NCBI RefSeq assembly: GCF_021602585.1
Contig: NZ_BQIP01000003.1
Location: 62,001 to 126,000, forward strand
Source: Pseudomonas faucium
Lineage (GTDB): Bacteria; Pseudomonadota; Gammaproteobacteria; Pseudomonadales; Pseudomonadaceae
Reading direction: 5' to 3'
DNA length: 64,000 bases
The notes beneath the pieces are model-generated. The model had not been told where the DNA came from. It ran no database searches and saw only the letters and a program-made list of their open reading frames with translations. The stretch's first letter is position 1; each line of letters begins with the position of its first letter. This document shows, piece after piece, positions 54,507 to 63,368 of the stretch. The position numbers were made by a program, and so were the translations under genes.

Positions 54507-54764
54507 ACAACACCTCCACGGTGGGTCTAAAATATTCAAAGCAGAAATGAAACCGCTCAAATAAAGTAGCGCTGGCCGTTGATTACTGAAGTCAGGGTAT
54601 TGTCGATAACGTGCCTGAAAATTCACCGGGCGTGGCAAGACCCGGGAGTAGCGGAACCCTCTCCTCCCCATGGCGGCCTTGTGTCACTTCGGTCTGATAA
54701 ATAGGCAGCCACGGCCGCTTTTGGCTAGAATATTGCCCCCTCATCACCCACGCTTGAGCCTGCC

Positions 54765-55508
54765 GTGAGCCAAAACCCCGACCGCCTCTTCTCTCAACCT
54801 CTGGAACAGGTGCCCGACTTCGCCTTCAACGAAGACGTGGTGCGCGTGTTCCCGGACATGATCAAGCGCTCGGTGCCCGGCTACCCGACCATCGTCGAGA
54901 ACCTCGGCGTGCTCGCGGCGCGTTTTGCCCAGCCGAATACCAGGCTGTACGACCTCGGCGCCTCATTGGGTGCCGTCACCCAGTCGCTGCGCCGCCATGT
55001 GCGCAGCGAGGGCTGCCAGGTGATTGCCGTGGACAACTCGGCAGCCATGGTCGACCGCTGCCGGCAATACCTCACTGCGCAAGACTCGATGTTCCAGGAA
55101 CTGCTGCCGGTGCAGGTGCTGGAGGCCGACATCCTGGCCTTGCCCTTCGAGCCTGCCTCGGTGGTGGCGATGAACTTCACCCTGCAGTTCATCGCCCCCG
55201 ATCAGCGCCTGGCGCTGCTGGGCCGCATCCGCCAAGCCCTGCTCCCCGGCGGCGCACTGATCCTCTCGGAGAAACTGCGTTTTGCCGACGACGAGGAACA
55301 GGCCCTGCTCAATGAACTGCACCTGGACTTCAAACGCGCCAATGGCTATAGCGAACTGGAAATCGCCCAGAAACGCAGTGCCATCGAGAACGTGATGAAG
55401 CCCGACACCCTGCAGGCCCACACCGAGCGCTTGCGTGCGGCAGGCTTCAGCAAGGTGGTGCCGTGGTTCCAATGCCTTAACTTTGCCTCGTTGATAGCCC
55501 TGCCATGA
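54765..55508 (+). CDS. cmoA: Carboxy-S-adenosyl-L-methionine synthase
   Basis: Makes carboxy-SAM from SAM and prephenate for tRNA wobble uridine modification. The 247-residue protein has the Rossmann SAM motif [17 protein letters not shown] near residues 60-76. [14 protein letters not shown] is near 86-99, and the CmoA signature [20 protein letters not shown] at 20-39. It begins at GTG 54765 and overlaps cmoB by four bases. It is divergent from the toxin-like operon across 258 bp in which I see no confident promoter. Confidence 0.95.
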   Translation: MSQNPDRLFSQPLEQVPDFAFNEDVVRVFPDMIKRSVPGYPTIVENLGVLAARFAQPNTRLYDLGASLGAVTQSLRRHVRSEGCQVIAVDNSAAMVDRCRQYLTAQDSMFQELLPVQVLEADILALPFEPASVVAMNFTLQFIAPDQRLALLGRIRQALLPGGALILSEKLRFADDEEQALLNELHLDFKRANGYSELEIAQKRSAIENVMKPDTLQAHTERLRAAGFSKVVPWFQCLNFASLIALP

Positions 55509-56461
55509 TCGATCTGTCTCCCCTCGTCCGCCGCCTGGCGGGCACGCCCCTGGCTTCCTGGTCGCAAGGCCTGCAAGCGCAACTGGATGCCAAGCTGGAA
55601 AAAGGCCACGGCGACCTCGACCGCTGGCGCGGCGCGCTGGACGCCTTGCCAGCCCTGCAACCGAGCGTGGTCGACCTGGCCGAAGGCCTGCGCCTGGATT
55701 GCGACTGCGACGACGCCACCCGCGCCCAAGTGCGCGATGCGCTGATGGGGCTGTCGCCCTGGCGCAAAGGGCCGTTCGACCTGTTCGGCGTGCACGTGGA
55801 CACCGAATGGCGCTCGGACTGGAAGTGGTCGCGGGTCGGCCCGCACCTGGACCTCAAGGGCAAGCGCGTGCTCGACGTGGGCTGTGGCAATGGCTACTAC
55901 CAGTGGCGGATGCTCGGCGCCGGTGCCGACATGGTCATCGGCGTCGACCCCAACTGGCTGTTCTTCTGCCAGTTCCAGGCCGTGCAGCAGTACCTGCCCG
56001 AGCTGCCCGCCTGGCACCTGCCCTTCGCCCTGGAAGACCTGCCGGCCAACCTCGAAGGGTTCGACACGGTGTTCTCCATGGGCGTGTTCTACCACCGCCG
56101 CGCGCCCATCGAGCACTTGCTGGCGCTCAAGGACTGCCTGGTCAAGGGCGGCGAGCTGGTGCTGGAGACGCTGGTGATCGAAGGTGACGAGCAGCAAGTG
56201 CTGGTGCCCGAGGACCGCTACGCGCAGATGCGCAACGTCTGGTACCTGCCCTCGGTGCCGGCGCTGGAGCGCTGGCTGCGGCGTGCCGGTTTCAGCGACG
56301 TGCGCTGCGTGGATGTGAGCGTGACCAGCGTCGAGGAACAACGCAGCACCGAGTGGATGCGCTACCAGTCGCTGGGCGACTTCCTCGACCCGCACGACCA
56401 CAGCAAGACCGTCGAAGGCCTGCCGGCCCCGCGCCGCGCCACGTTGCTGGCGCGCAAATAA
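55505..56461 (+). CDS. cmoB: tRNA U34 carboxymethyltransferase
   Basis: Uses carboxy-SAM to turn 5-hydroxyuridine-34 of certain tRNAs into 5-oxyacetyluridine, widening wobble reading. The 318-residue protein has the CmoB opening region, then [20 protein letters not shown] near 87-106. The SAM site [19 protein letters not shown] is near 123-141, and [16 protein letters not shown] near 190-205. The ATG overlaps the cmoA stop, so the pair is a coupled operon, as in other gammaproteobacteria. Confidence 0.96.
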   Translation: MIDLSPLVRRLAGTPLASWSQGLQAQLDAKLEKGHGDLDRWRGALDALPALQPSVVDLAEGLRLDCDCDDATRAQVRDALMGLSPWRKGPFDLFGVHVDTEWRSDWKWSRVGPHLDLKGKRVLDVGCGNGYYQWRMLGAGADMVIGVDPNWLFFCQFQAVQQYLPELPAWHLPFALEDLPANLEGFDTVFSMGVFYHRRAPIEHLLALKDCLVKGGELVLETLVIEGDEQQVLVPEDRYAQMRNVWYLPSVPALERWLRRAGFSDVRCVDVSVTSVEEQRSTEWMRYQSLGDFLDPHDHSKTVEGLPAPRRATLLARK

Positions 56462-56483
56462 AAAAAGCGCCCCGTGGGGGCGC
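56460..56483 (-). terminator. Terminator of the small exported protein gene, shared with cmoB end
   Basis: A GC stem GCGCCCC/GGGGCGC is followed, in the leftward direction, by TTTTTTATT. It overlaps the cmoB stop codon, so the leftward transcript of the 68-residue gene ends here. Confidence 0.65.
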
Positions 56484-56532
56484 CCAAATCACACCTGTGC
56501 CGAGGAGCTGTTTCGGCGCAGGTGCCGTTGCC

Positions 56533-56739
56533 TCAGTCCTGCGCCACCTTGCGCGCGGTTTCCTGGGCCTTGCGCTCACGCTCGGCGAGCGCCTGCTGCT
56601 TGTCGTCGCCGTGCAGGCGCTGCTGGTCCTGGCGGAAGGCTTCCCAGAATTGCCGGGAGCGCTCCGCGCCCCCTTCGGCATAGACGCTGGCGCTGCCCAG
56701 GGCGAGGGTCGCCAGCAACAGGTATTTGCTCAGGTTCAT
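56533..56739 (-). CDS. Small exported protein of unknown function
   Basis: A 68-residue precursor with a clear signal peptide (MNLSKYLLLATLALGSASVYA, cleavage near residue 21) leaves a mature peptide of about 47 residues. That peptide is helical and highly charged, ending KAQETARKVAQD. It has no cysteine and no recognised domain. It has its own terminator and lies alone between cmoB and the two-component system. The function is unknown. Confidence 0.65.
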   Translation of the reverse strand: MNLSKYLLLATLALGSASVYAEGGAERSRQFWEAFRQDQQRLHGDDKQQALAERERKAQETARKVAQD

Positions 56740-56848
56740 CGTGCTTGCCTCGTGATAACCGATCAGACAGGGCCATCCTAGCCACGCGCAGCTAACGCCA
56801 AGGTGAGGGGGGGATTACAGTCTTGCAATGTGGCGTCAGCGCTGACCC

Positions 56849-56925
56849 TATCGCCGGCAAGCCGGCTCCCACAGGGGTCTTTGCTGGTTTCATCGATCTT
56901 TGTGGGAGCCGGCTTGCCGGCGATA
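56849..56925. repeat. Inverted REP pair 7
   Basis: Facing 25-bp arms at 56849-56873 and 56901-56925 with the species core. It lies upstream of the response regulator, between divergent genes, unlike most other copies. Confidence 0.85.
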
Positions 56926-57073
56926 AGGCCCTGGCAGACAGCCAGATAACACCAGGATTACAAATCCGTTATCTGCCCCGTTTCCGCTTTCGCATGCCGT
57001 AACATCCTGCCGCTTGACCCTGATCCAGCTACAGGGTCGAGAATCGCCCCCCTTCCATTGCCCCGAGCCCCCC

Positions 57074-57745
57074 ATGCGCCTACTCATCATCGAGGACGAA
57101 CTGCGAACCGCCGATTACCTGCAGCAGGGCCTGCGCGAGAACGGCTACGTGGTCGATTGCGCCCACACCGGCACCGACGGCCTGCACATGGCTCGCCAGC
57201 AGCCTTATGACCTGGTCATCCTCGACGTCAACCTGCCCGAACTCGATGGCTGGACCGTGCTGCAGCGCCTGCGCGCCGAGTCGCCCACGCGCATCATGAT
57301 GCTCACCGCCCACGGCCGCCTGGCCGACCGGGTCAAGGGCCTGGACCTGGGCGCCGATGACTACCTGCTCAAGCCGTTCGAGTTTCCCGAGCTGCTGGCG
57401 CGCATCCGCAGCCTGCTGCGCCGCAACGACCAGCAGATGCAGCCCAGCACCTTGCGCGTTGCCGACCTGGAACTGGACCCCGGCCGCCACCGCGCCTACC
57501 GGGGCGGGCAGCGCATCGACCTGACCGCCAAGGAGTTCGCCCTGCTGCACCTGCTGATGCGCCAGAGCGGCGAAGTGCTGTCGCGCACGCAGATCATCTC
57601 CTTGGTGTGGGACATGAACTTCGACTGCGACACCAACGTGGTCGAGGTGTCGATCCGCCGCTTGCGCGCCAAGATCGACGACCCGTTCGAAGACAAGCTG
57701 ATCCACACCCTGCGCGGCGTGGGCTACGTGTTGGAGGCGCGCTGA
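57074..57745 (+). CDS. OmpR-family response regulator, heavy-metal type
   Basis: DNA-binding half of a two-component system, resembling CopR/CzcR/IrlR regulators of copper or zinc resistance. The 223-residue protein has a receiver domain with phospho-acceptor D51 ([14 protein letters not shown]) and K-T switch residues ([16 protein letters not shown]). A winged-helix output domain follows ([39 protein letters not shown]). The ATG at 57074 is the family start. It overlaps the kinase gene by one base (TGATG). No metal-efflux gene is adjacent, so the signal cannot be assigned. Confidence 0.88.
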   Translation: MRLLIIEDELRTADYLQQGLRENGYVVDCAHTGTDGLHMARQQPYDLVILDVNLPELDGWTVLQRLRAESPTRIMMLTAHGRLADRVKGLDLGADDYLLKPFEFPELLARIRSLLRRNDQQMQPSTLRVADLELDPGRHRAYRGGQRIDLTAKEFALLHLLMRQSGEVLSRTQIISLVWDMNFDCDTNVVEVSIRRLRAKIDDPFEDKLIHTLRGVGYVLEAR

Positions 57746-59127
57746 TGCGCCAGGCCAGCCTGTCGCTGCGCCTGGGCCTGGGCGTGACCCTGATGGGCGC
57801 CGCGCTGGTGCTGTTGCTGGCCTGCCTGGCGGTGTTCGCCCTCGAGCATGAGCTCGACAGCCGCGCCCGCAAGGACCTGGCGCGCAAGATGCTGCAAGTC
57901 GAGCACAACCTGCGGGTCGACCTGCGCAGCGAAGACCTGGGCAGCCGCGCCCACCCGCTGCTCGACCTGGTGATGGGCCACGACAACCTGAGCCTCAGCG
58001 TGCTCGCCCTCGATGGCCGCCACCCGCACCTGCTGAGCCTCGGCCCGGCCCTGGAGTCGCGGGTGGGCGAGCTGTACACCGACAACCAGCTGCGCTTTCA
58101 CCAATGGCGCGACAGCAGCGGCCAGCAGTTGCTCACCGCCAGCCGGCAGATGCGCTTGCGCGACGACACCCCGGTGCGGGTGATGATGTCGCTCAACCGC
58201 GCAGACGACAACGACCTGCTGCAGGCCTACCTGCACTCGACCTTGCTGGCCCTGCCGCTGCTGTTGCTGCTGATCGGCGCCGGCGCCTGGTGGCTGGTGC
58301 AACGCGGCTTGAAACCGCTGCGCCACTTCCGCCGCATCGCCGGCAGGGTATCGGCCCAGGACCTGCAGCACCGGCTGCCCGACCATGGCTTGCCGCCAGA
58401 GCTGGCCGAACTGGCCACCAGCATCAATGTCATGCTCGACCGCCTGGACCAGGGCGTGCGCCAGCTGTCGCAGTTTTCCGACGACCTGGCCCATGAGCTG
58501 CGCACGCCCTTGAGCAACCTGATGGGCAAGGCCCAGGTGACCCTGGCCCGCGAGCGCGACAGCGAGCAGTACCGGGAAGTGCTGGCCGACAGCATCGATG
58601 AGCTGACTCGCCTGAGCCGCATCATCAACGACATGCTGTTTCTCGCCCAGGTCAGCCAACCTCAGATGCAAGTGGCGCTCAAGCCCTTGGCCTTGGCTGA
58701 CGAGGCGCAGCAGGTGCTGGAACTGTTTGCCTTCAGCGCCGAGCACAAGGGGCTGACACTGCGGTTGCAGGGCTGGGGCACGGCCCTGGGCGACCGGCTG
58801 ATGTTCCAGCGCGCGCTGTCGAACCTGCTGAGCAATGCGATTCGCCATAGCCCGCAAGGCTGTGAAGTCAGCCTGGGCATCGAACGGCATGGCAACGAGG
58901 TGTGGCTGTGGGTGGCGAACGAGGGGCCGGGGATTGCCGATGAACATCTGCCGCGCTTGTTCGAGCGGTTCTACCGAGCGGGGTCGGGGCGCTCGCGGCT
59001 GGAGGGTGGCACGGGGCTGGGGCTGGCGATCGTGGAGTCGATCATGCAGCTGCATGGGGGGCGGGTCGAAGTCGCCAGCAAGTCAGCGGGGCCGACGCGG
59101 TTTTCCTTGGTGTTTTGCGCCGAATAG
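57745..59127 (+). CDS. Sensor histidine kinase, heavy-metal type
   Basis: Membrane kinase paired with the preceding regulator. The 460-residue protein has two membrane helices (about residues 8-30 and 160-185). A periplasmic sensor of roughly 130 residues lies between them, rich in His and Asp (MGHDNLSL; DGRHPHLL). A HAMP linker and HisKA with H250 (DLAHELRTPL) follow. The ATPase has N (SNLLSNAIRHS), G1 NEGPGI, F and G2 GTGLGLAIV boxes. All catalytic boxes are intact. It is translationally coupled to the regulator gene. The closest families are CopS, CzcS and IrlS, but no metal has been shown here. Confidence 0.88.
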   Translation: MRQASLSLRLGLGVTLMGAALVLLLACLAVFALEHELDSRARKDLARKMLQVEHNLRVDLRSEDLGSRAHPLLDLVMGHDNLSLSVLALDGRHPHLLSLGPALESRVGELYTDNQLRFHQWRDSSGQQLLTASRQMRLRDDTPVRVMMSLNRADDNDLLQAYLHSTLLALPLLLLLIGAGAWWLVQRGLKPLRHFRRIAGRVSAQDLQHRLPDHGLPPELAELATSINVMLDRLDQGVRQLSQFSDDLAHELRTPLSNLMGKAQVTLARERDSEQYREVLADSIDELTRLSRIINDMLFLAQVSQPQMQVALKPLALADEAQQVLELFAFSAEHKGLTLRLQGWGTALGDRLMFQRALSNLLSNAIRHSPQGCEVSLGIERHGNEVWLWVANEGPGIADEHLPRLFERFYRAGSGRSRLEGGTGLGLAIVESIMQLHGGRVEVASKSAGPTRFSLVFCAE

Positions 59128-59138
59128 GTCATTGCCAG

Positions 59139-59225
59139 TACTGGCCCCATCGCCGGCAAGCCGGCTCCCACCATTGGAACAGTGACATCCCTGTGGGAGC
59201 CGGCTTGCCGGCGATGAGGCCAGTA
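59139..59225. repeat. Inverted REP pair 8
   Basis: Facing 32-bp arms (59139-59170 and 59194-59225) with the species core and matching outer TACTGGCC/GGCCAGTA ends. It separates the convergent kinase and pdxJ genes. Confidence 0.87.
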
Positions 59226-59240
59226 CAGACAACCCACAAA

Positions 59241-59981
59241 TCAGCGCGAAGCCTGAACGATCAGCGCCTTCATCTCCGCCACCGCCGCCTTGAAGCCGAC
59301 GAACAGCGCATGCGCCACCAGCGCATGGCCGATGTTCAGTTCATTGATGCCCTTGATCGCCGCCACCGCCTCTACGTTGTGGTAGTGCAGGCCATGGCCG
59401 GCGTTGACGATCAAGCCTTGGCCAACACCAAACGCGACGCCATCGACGATGCGTTTGAGCTCTTCGGCCACTTCGCTGGGCGTATGCGCATCGGCATAGC
59501 GGCCAGTGTGCAGTTCGATGGCCGGCGCGCCGACCCGGCGCGAGGCCTCGATCTGCCGCTCGTCGGCATCGATGAACAGCGACACCTCGGCGCCCGTGCG
59601 CGACAGGCGCTCGACCGCAGCCTTGATCCGTGCCTCCTGGCCGGCCACGTCCAGGCCGCCCTCGGTGGTCAGCTCCTGGCGCGTCTCCGGCACCAGGCAG
59701 ATGTGCGCCGGGCGGATCTTCTCGGCGAACAGCATCATCTCTTCGGTCACGCCCATCTCGAAGTTCATGCGCGTCTGCAGCACGTCCTTGAGCACCAGCA
59801 CATCGCGCTCCTGGATGTGCCGGCGGTCTTCGCGCAGGTGCACGGTGATGCCGTCGGCGCCGGCCTCTTCGGCGTCCAGCGCGGCTTTGACCGGGTCCGG
59901 GTAGCGGGTGCCGCGGGCCTGGCGCAAGGTCGCCACGTGGTCGATGTTGACGCCCAGAAGCATGCGGTTGCTGTGAGTCAC
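59241..59981 (-). CDS. pdxJ: Pyridoxine 5'-phosphate synthase
   Basis: Condenses 1-deoxyxylulose 5-phosphate with 3-amino-2-oxopropyl phosphate to make pyridoxine phosphate (vitamin B6). The 246-residue TIM barrel has [17 protein letters not shown] at 8-24, HLREDRRHI near 49-57, the FEMGVTEEM segment near residue 74, and [11 protein letters not shown]-type (here [12 protein letters not shown]) near 197-208. It is the last gene of the lepA-lepB-rnc-era-recO-pdxJ operon. Confidence 0.96.
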   Translation of the reverse strand: MTHSNRMLLGVNIDHVATLRQARGTRYPDPVKAALDAEEAGADGITVHLREDRRHIQERDVLVLKDVLQTRMNFEMGVTEEMMLFAEKIRPAHICLVPETRQELTTEGGLDVAGQEARIKAAVERLSRTGAEVSLFIDADERQIEASRRVGAPAIELHTGRYADAHTPSEVAEELKRIVDGVAFGVGQGLIVNAGHGLHYHNVEAVAAIKGINELNIGHALVAHALFVGFKAAVAEMKALIVQASR

Positions 59982-60024
59982 GGAAGGCTCTCCTGAAGAT
60001 TTAGCCCCACAGCATACGACGTGC

Positions 60025-60708
60025 TCAGCGCTTGCGAAACAGTTCCCGGCTGACCAGTGGTTTTGCCCCCAGGTGCACCGCCAATGCCTGGCGCATCAAG
60101 CGCTTGGCCGCAAGCAAGGCGCCAGGTGCCTGCCAGTCGGCCTGGCCCAGGGCCAGCAGCTCGGTGCCGTGAAACAGGCCGGGCTGCACCAGGTACACCC
60201 GCTCAAGGCCAGCGTCGACCCGCAGACGATAGAGGCCATCGGCCGCGATGGGGTCGTCGTTGATGTCGTGGCTGAGCGAAAAGGCATAGCCCAGGTCATC
60301 CAGCAGGCGCCATTCGAAGGCGCGCAGCAGCGGCTCCAGCGGCCTTCCTGCGGCCAGCGCCTGCAAGGTCAGGGCATAGTGCTCGAACAGCTCCGGCTGA
60401 GGCGCCTCGGCGGGCAGCAGGCGCATCAGCAGCTCATTGAGGTACAGGCCACTGAACAGCGCATCGCCATGCAGCCAGGCGGCGATGCCGACGCTGTCCA
60501 GGCGCCCGACATTCTTCAGCTCGCCGCGCCCGCGCAACTCCACTTCCAGCGGCACGAACGGCCGAACCAGGCTGCCGCCCTTGCCGCGCGCGCGGCGCAA
60601 CACCGCGCGCATGCGGCCCTGGGGGGTGAAGAAATCCACCAGCGCGCTGGTTTCCTTGTAGGCACGGCTATGCAGCACGTAGGCCGGCTGGGCGACGGGT
60701 TGTTCCAT
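60025..60708 (-). CDS. recO: DNA repair protein RecO
   Basis: Recombination mediator that helps load RecA on gapped DNA with RecR. The 227-residue protein has the N-terminal OB fold ([20 protein letters not shown] near residues 9-28, then [16 protein letters not shown]). A helical domain follows, with [12 protein letters not shown] near residue 88. The zinc-finger cysteines seen in many RecO proteins are absent here, as in other gammaproteobacteria. It sits between era and pdxJ in the same operon. Confidence 0.92.
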   Translation of the reverse strand: MEQPVAQPAYVLHSRAYKETSALVDFFTPQGRMRAVLRRARGKGGSLVRPFVPLEVELRGRGELKNVGRLDSVGIAAWLHGDALFSGLYLNELLMRLLPAEAPQPELFEHYALTLQALAAGRPLEPLLRAFEWRLLDDLGYAFSLSHDINDDPIAADGLYRLRVDAGLERVYLVQPGLFHGTELLALGQADWQAPGALLAAKRLMRQALAVHLGAKPLVSRELFRKR

Positions 60709-60727
60709 GGAAAATCGCCTGGAAAGG

Positions 60728-60755
60728 CAGAGGCCCGGAGAAATCCGGGCCTCTG
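60728..60755 (-). other. Perfect stem-loop between era and recO
   Basis: A 12-bp perfect stem CAGAGGCCCGGA/TCCGGGCCTCTG has loop GAAA on the plus strand (TTTC in the leftward transcript). Only a weak pyrimidine run (CCTTTCC) follows, so it is more likely a processing or attenuation element than a full terminator. Confidence 0.6.
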
Positions 60756-60761
60756 GAGGGG

Positions 60762-61664
60762 TTACAAGTCGCCGTAGCCCAGCGAACGCAAGGCGCGCTC
60801 GTCATCGGACCAGCCGCCTTTGACCTTGACCCACAGGTTGAGCATGACCTTGGCGTCGAACAGGGTTTCCATGTCCTTGCGCGCATCGGAGCCGATACGC
60901 TTGATGCGCTCGCCCTTGTCGCCAATGATGATCTTCTTCTGGCCGTCCCGCTCGACCAGGATCAGGGCATGGATGTGCAGCACGTGGCCTTGCTGCTTGA
61001 ACTCTTCGATTTCCACGGTGATCTGGTACGGCAGCTCTGCACCCAGCTGGCGCATGATCTTCTCGCGCACCAGTTCGGCGGCCAGGAAGCGGCTGCTGCG
61101 GTCGGTGATCTGGTCTTCCGGGAAGAAGTGCTCGTTTTCCGGCAGGTGCTTGGCGATCAGCGCTTCCAGCGACTCCAGGTTGTGCCCCTGCTGGGCCGAA
61201 ATCGGCACGATCTCGGCATTGGGCAGTTGCTCCTGCAGCCACTTGAGGTGCGGGATCAGCTCGGCCTTCTCGTCCATGCGGTCGGTCTTGTTCACTGCCA
61301 GGATCACCGGGCCGGTCACGTACTGGATGCGCTCGAGCACCAGTTGGTCCTCGTCGGTCCAGCGCGTGCGGTCGACCACGAAGATCACCACATCGACGTC
61401 CTTCAGGGCCGCCGAGGCGTTGCGGTTCATGTAGCGGTTCAAGGCCTTGTCGTTGGCCTTGTGCATGCCGGGGGTGTCGACATAGATCGCCTGCACGTCA
61501 CCCTCGGTCTTGATGCCGAGCATGTTGTGGCGGGTGGTCTGCGGCTTGCGCGAGGTGATCGCCAGCTTCTGCCCGAGGATGTGGTTGAGCAGGGTCGACT
61601 TGCCCACGTTGGGGCGGCCAACGATGGCCACATAGCCGCAGCGGGTCGGGTTGTTCTCAGTCAT
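60762..61664 (-). CDS. era: GTPase Era
   Basis: Essential GTPase that assists 16S rRNA 3'-end maturation and 30S assembly. The 300-residue protein has the G1 motif GRPNVGKS at residues 16-23, G2 TTRHNMLG, G3 DTPG, G4 NKTD and G5 SAQ. The C-terminal KH domain follows ([17 protein letters not shown]). The ATG at 61664 is chosen because GGAG lies seven bases before it; a second ATG at 61668-61670 is only one base from that site. It overlaps rnc, its classic operon partner. Confidence 0.96.
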   Translation of the reverse strand: MTENNPTRCGYVAIVGRPNVGKSTLLNHILGQKLAITSRKPQTTRHNMLGIKTEGDVQAIYVDTPGMHKANDKALNRYMNRNASAALKDVDVVIFVVDRTRWTDEDQLVLERIQYVTGPVILAVNKTDRMDEKAELIPHLKWLQEQLPNAEIVPISAQQGHNLESLEALIAKHLPENEHFFPEDQITDRSSRFLAAELVREKIMRQLGAELPYQITVEIEEFKQQGHVLHIHALILVERDGQKKIIIGDKGERIKRIGSDARKDMETLFDAKVMLNLWVKVKGGWSDDERALRSLGYGDL

Positions 61665-62346
61665 TGCCATTCTCCACGCCCAGGGCGATCAATGCGGCGG
61701 CGGCGGCGACTTGCTCGGCAATACGCCGGCTCACGCCCTGGCCACGGCTCTTGTTGTTCAGCAGCACCACTTCGCATTCGACGAAGAAGGTGCGGCAGTG
61801 CGGTTCGCCCTGGATGTCCACCACCTCGTAACGTGGCAGCTCGCAGCTACGCGACTGCAGAAACTCCTGCAGGCGGGTTTTCGGGTCCTTGTTGGTATCG
61901 ACCAGCGTCAGGCTGTCGAATTCGTCGGTCAGCCAGGCCAGGATGCGCTCGCGCGCCGTCTGCATGTCGGCGTCCAGATAGATGGCACCAATCAGTGCTT
62001 CCAGGGCATCGGCCAGGATCGACTCGCGGCGAAAGCCACCACTCTTGAGCTCTCCCGAGCCCAGGCGCAGGTATTCACCCAGGTCGAAACCACGGGCCAG
62101 GCGGGCCAGGGTCTCGCCCTTCACCAGGCGGGCACGCAGGCGCGACAGTTGGCCTTCGCGGGCCTGCGGGAAGCGCTCGAACAGCGCCTCGGCAGCGACG
62201 AAGTTGAGAATGGAGTCACCGAGAAACTCCAGGCGCTCGTTGTTGCGCCCGGCGTAGCTGCGGTGGGTCAGGGCCAGCAACATCTGGTCCTGGTTCTTGA
62301 AGGTGTAGCCGAGCTTGCGCTCGAGACGGGCAAGGGGAGCAGTCAT
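61657..62346 (-). CDS. rnc: Ribonuclease III
   Basis: Cuts double-stranded RNA in rRNA and mRNA processing. The 229-residue protein has the catalytic signature ERLEFLGDS at residues 37-45. Further acidic residues lie in [18 protein letters not shown] near 108-125, and a C-terminal double-stranded RNA-binding domain follows ([11 protein letters not shown] to the end). It overlaps era by 8 bases. The 162-bp gap to lepB upstream may carry its leader. Confidence 0.96.
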   Translation of the reverse strand: MTAPLARLERKLGYTFKNQDQMLLALTHRSYAGRNNERLEFLGDSILNFVAAEALFERFPQAREGQLSRLRARLVKGETLARLARGFDLGEYLRLGSGELKSGGFRRESILADALEALIGAIYLDADMQTARERILAWLTDEFDSLTLVDTNKDPKTRLQEFLQSRSCELPRYEVVDIQGEPHCRTFFVECEVVLLNNKSRGQGVSRRIAEQVAAAAALIALGVENGND

Positions 62347-62475
62347 GCAGCCACCCGTGGGTTATTCAACGCGTTGTTCAAATCAACATCCTGGAAGACT
62401 GTTGGGCTGTGGTCCGTCGCGGCGAGCGGCGAAACTCTCGATCCTTGAGAACACAGCCTATGTCAGAAATGCATT

Positions 62476-62500
62476 CGGCGCTGTCTTCAGGACAGCGCCG
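62476..62500 (-). other. Stem-loop between lepB and rnc
   Basis: A perfect 10-bp stem CGGCGCTGTC/GACAGCGCCG with loop TTCAG lies 9 bp after the lepB stop. No U tract follows in the leftward direction. It could be a processing site, for example for RNase III itself, which regulates its own message in other bacteria. The rest of the gap shows no gene. Confidence 0.5.
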
Positions 62501-62508
62501 ATGGGGTA

Positions 62509-63363
62509 TCAATGGATCAGGCCAACCCGCGACAAGTTGGGCAGGTGGCTGAGTTTCGGCTCTGGCCAGCTCATCCACACCGCGAAGGCCTTGCCGACGA
62601 TGTTCCGGTCCGGAACCATGCCGTGCAGCTCCTTGGGAATGTTCGGGTCATCCCAGTAGCGGCTGTCGTTGGAGTTGTCGCGGTTGTCGCCCATCATGAA
62701 GTAATGGCCGGCCGGCACGGTCCATTGCTGGTCCGGCGGCATGCGATAACGGGTCATCTCCTTGCGGATCAGGTGCTCGGCGGCGCCGAGTTTTTCCTTG
62801 TACAGCTCGGCGCTGCCCAGGGTGCCTGGCTCGGCGCCAACCAGCTGCTCGGCAATCGGCTGGCCATTGACGAACAGCCGCTTGTCGCTGGTGTAGCGCA
62901 CCTGGTCGCCCGGCAGGCCGACCACACGCTTGATGTAGTTGACGTTCGGGTCGCTTGGGTAGCGGAACACCATCACATCGCCGCGCTGCGGGTCACCGAC
63001 CTCGATGACCTTCTTGTCGATCACCGGCAGGCGAATGCCATAGGAGAACTTGTTCACCAGGATGAAGTCGCCCACTTCCAGGGTCGGTTTCATCGACCCC
63101 GACGGAATCTGGAACGGCTCGACCAGGAACGAACGCAACACCAGCACGATGAACAGCACCGGGAAGAACGACTTGCCGTACTCCACCAGCAGCGGTTCCT
63201 TGTTCAGGCGCTCGACCACCGCCATTTCTGGCTGGTTGACGCTACCCTGGTAGTTGGCGACCGCCGCCCGCCGGCGCGGGGCCAGGAACAGCAGGTCGAT
63301 CAAGCCCAACAGGCCGCAGACGGCTACGGCGATGACTAGCAACAGCGGGAAATTTAGCGACAT
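62509..63363 (-). CDS. lepB: Signal peptidase I
   Basis: Membrane-bound serine protease that removes signal peptides from exported proteins. The 284-residue protein has two N-terminal membrane helices (about residues 4-26 and 65-80). The catalytic S90 lies in QIPSGSMKPT and the general base K145 in YIKRVVGLPGD. Box E, GDNRDNSNDSRYWD, is near residue 230. It lies 5 bp after lepA, whose stop is at 63369-63371. Confidence 0.96.
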   Translation of the reverse strand: MSLNFPLLLVIAVAVCGLLGLIDLLFLAPRRRAAVANYQGSVNQPEMAVVERLNKEPLLVEYGKSFFPVLFIVLVLRSFLVEPFQIPSGSMKPTLEVGDFILVNKFSYGIRLPVIDKKVIEVGDPQRGDVMVFRYPSDPNVNYIKRVVGLPGDQVRYTSDKRLFVNGQPIAEQLVGAEPGTLGSAELYKEKLGAAEHLIRKEMTRYRMPPDQQWTVPAGHYFMMGDNRDNSNDSRYWDDPNIPKELHGMVPDRNIVGKAFAVWMSWPEPKLSHLPNLSRVGLIH

Positions 63364-63368
63364 AGGAC

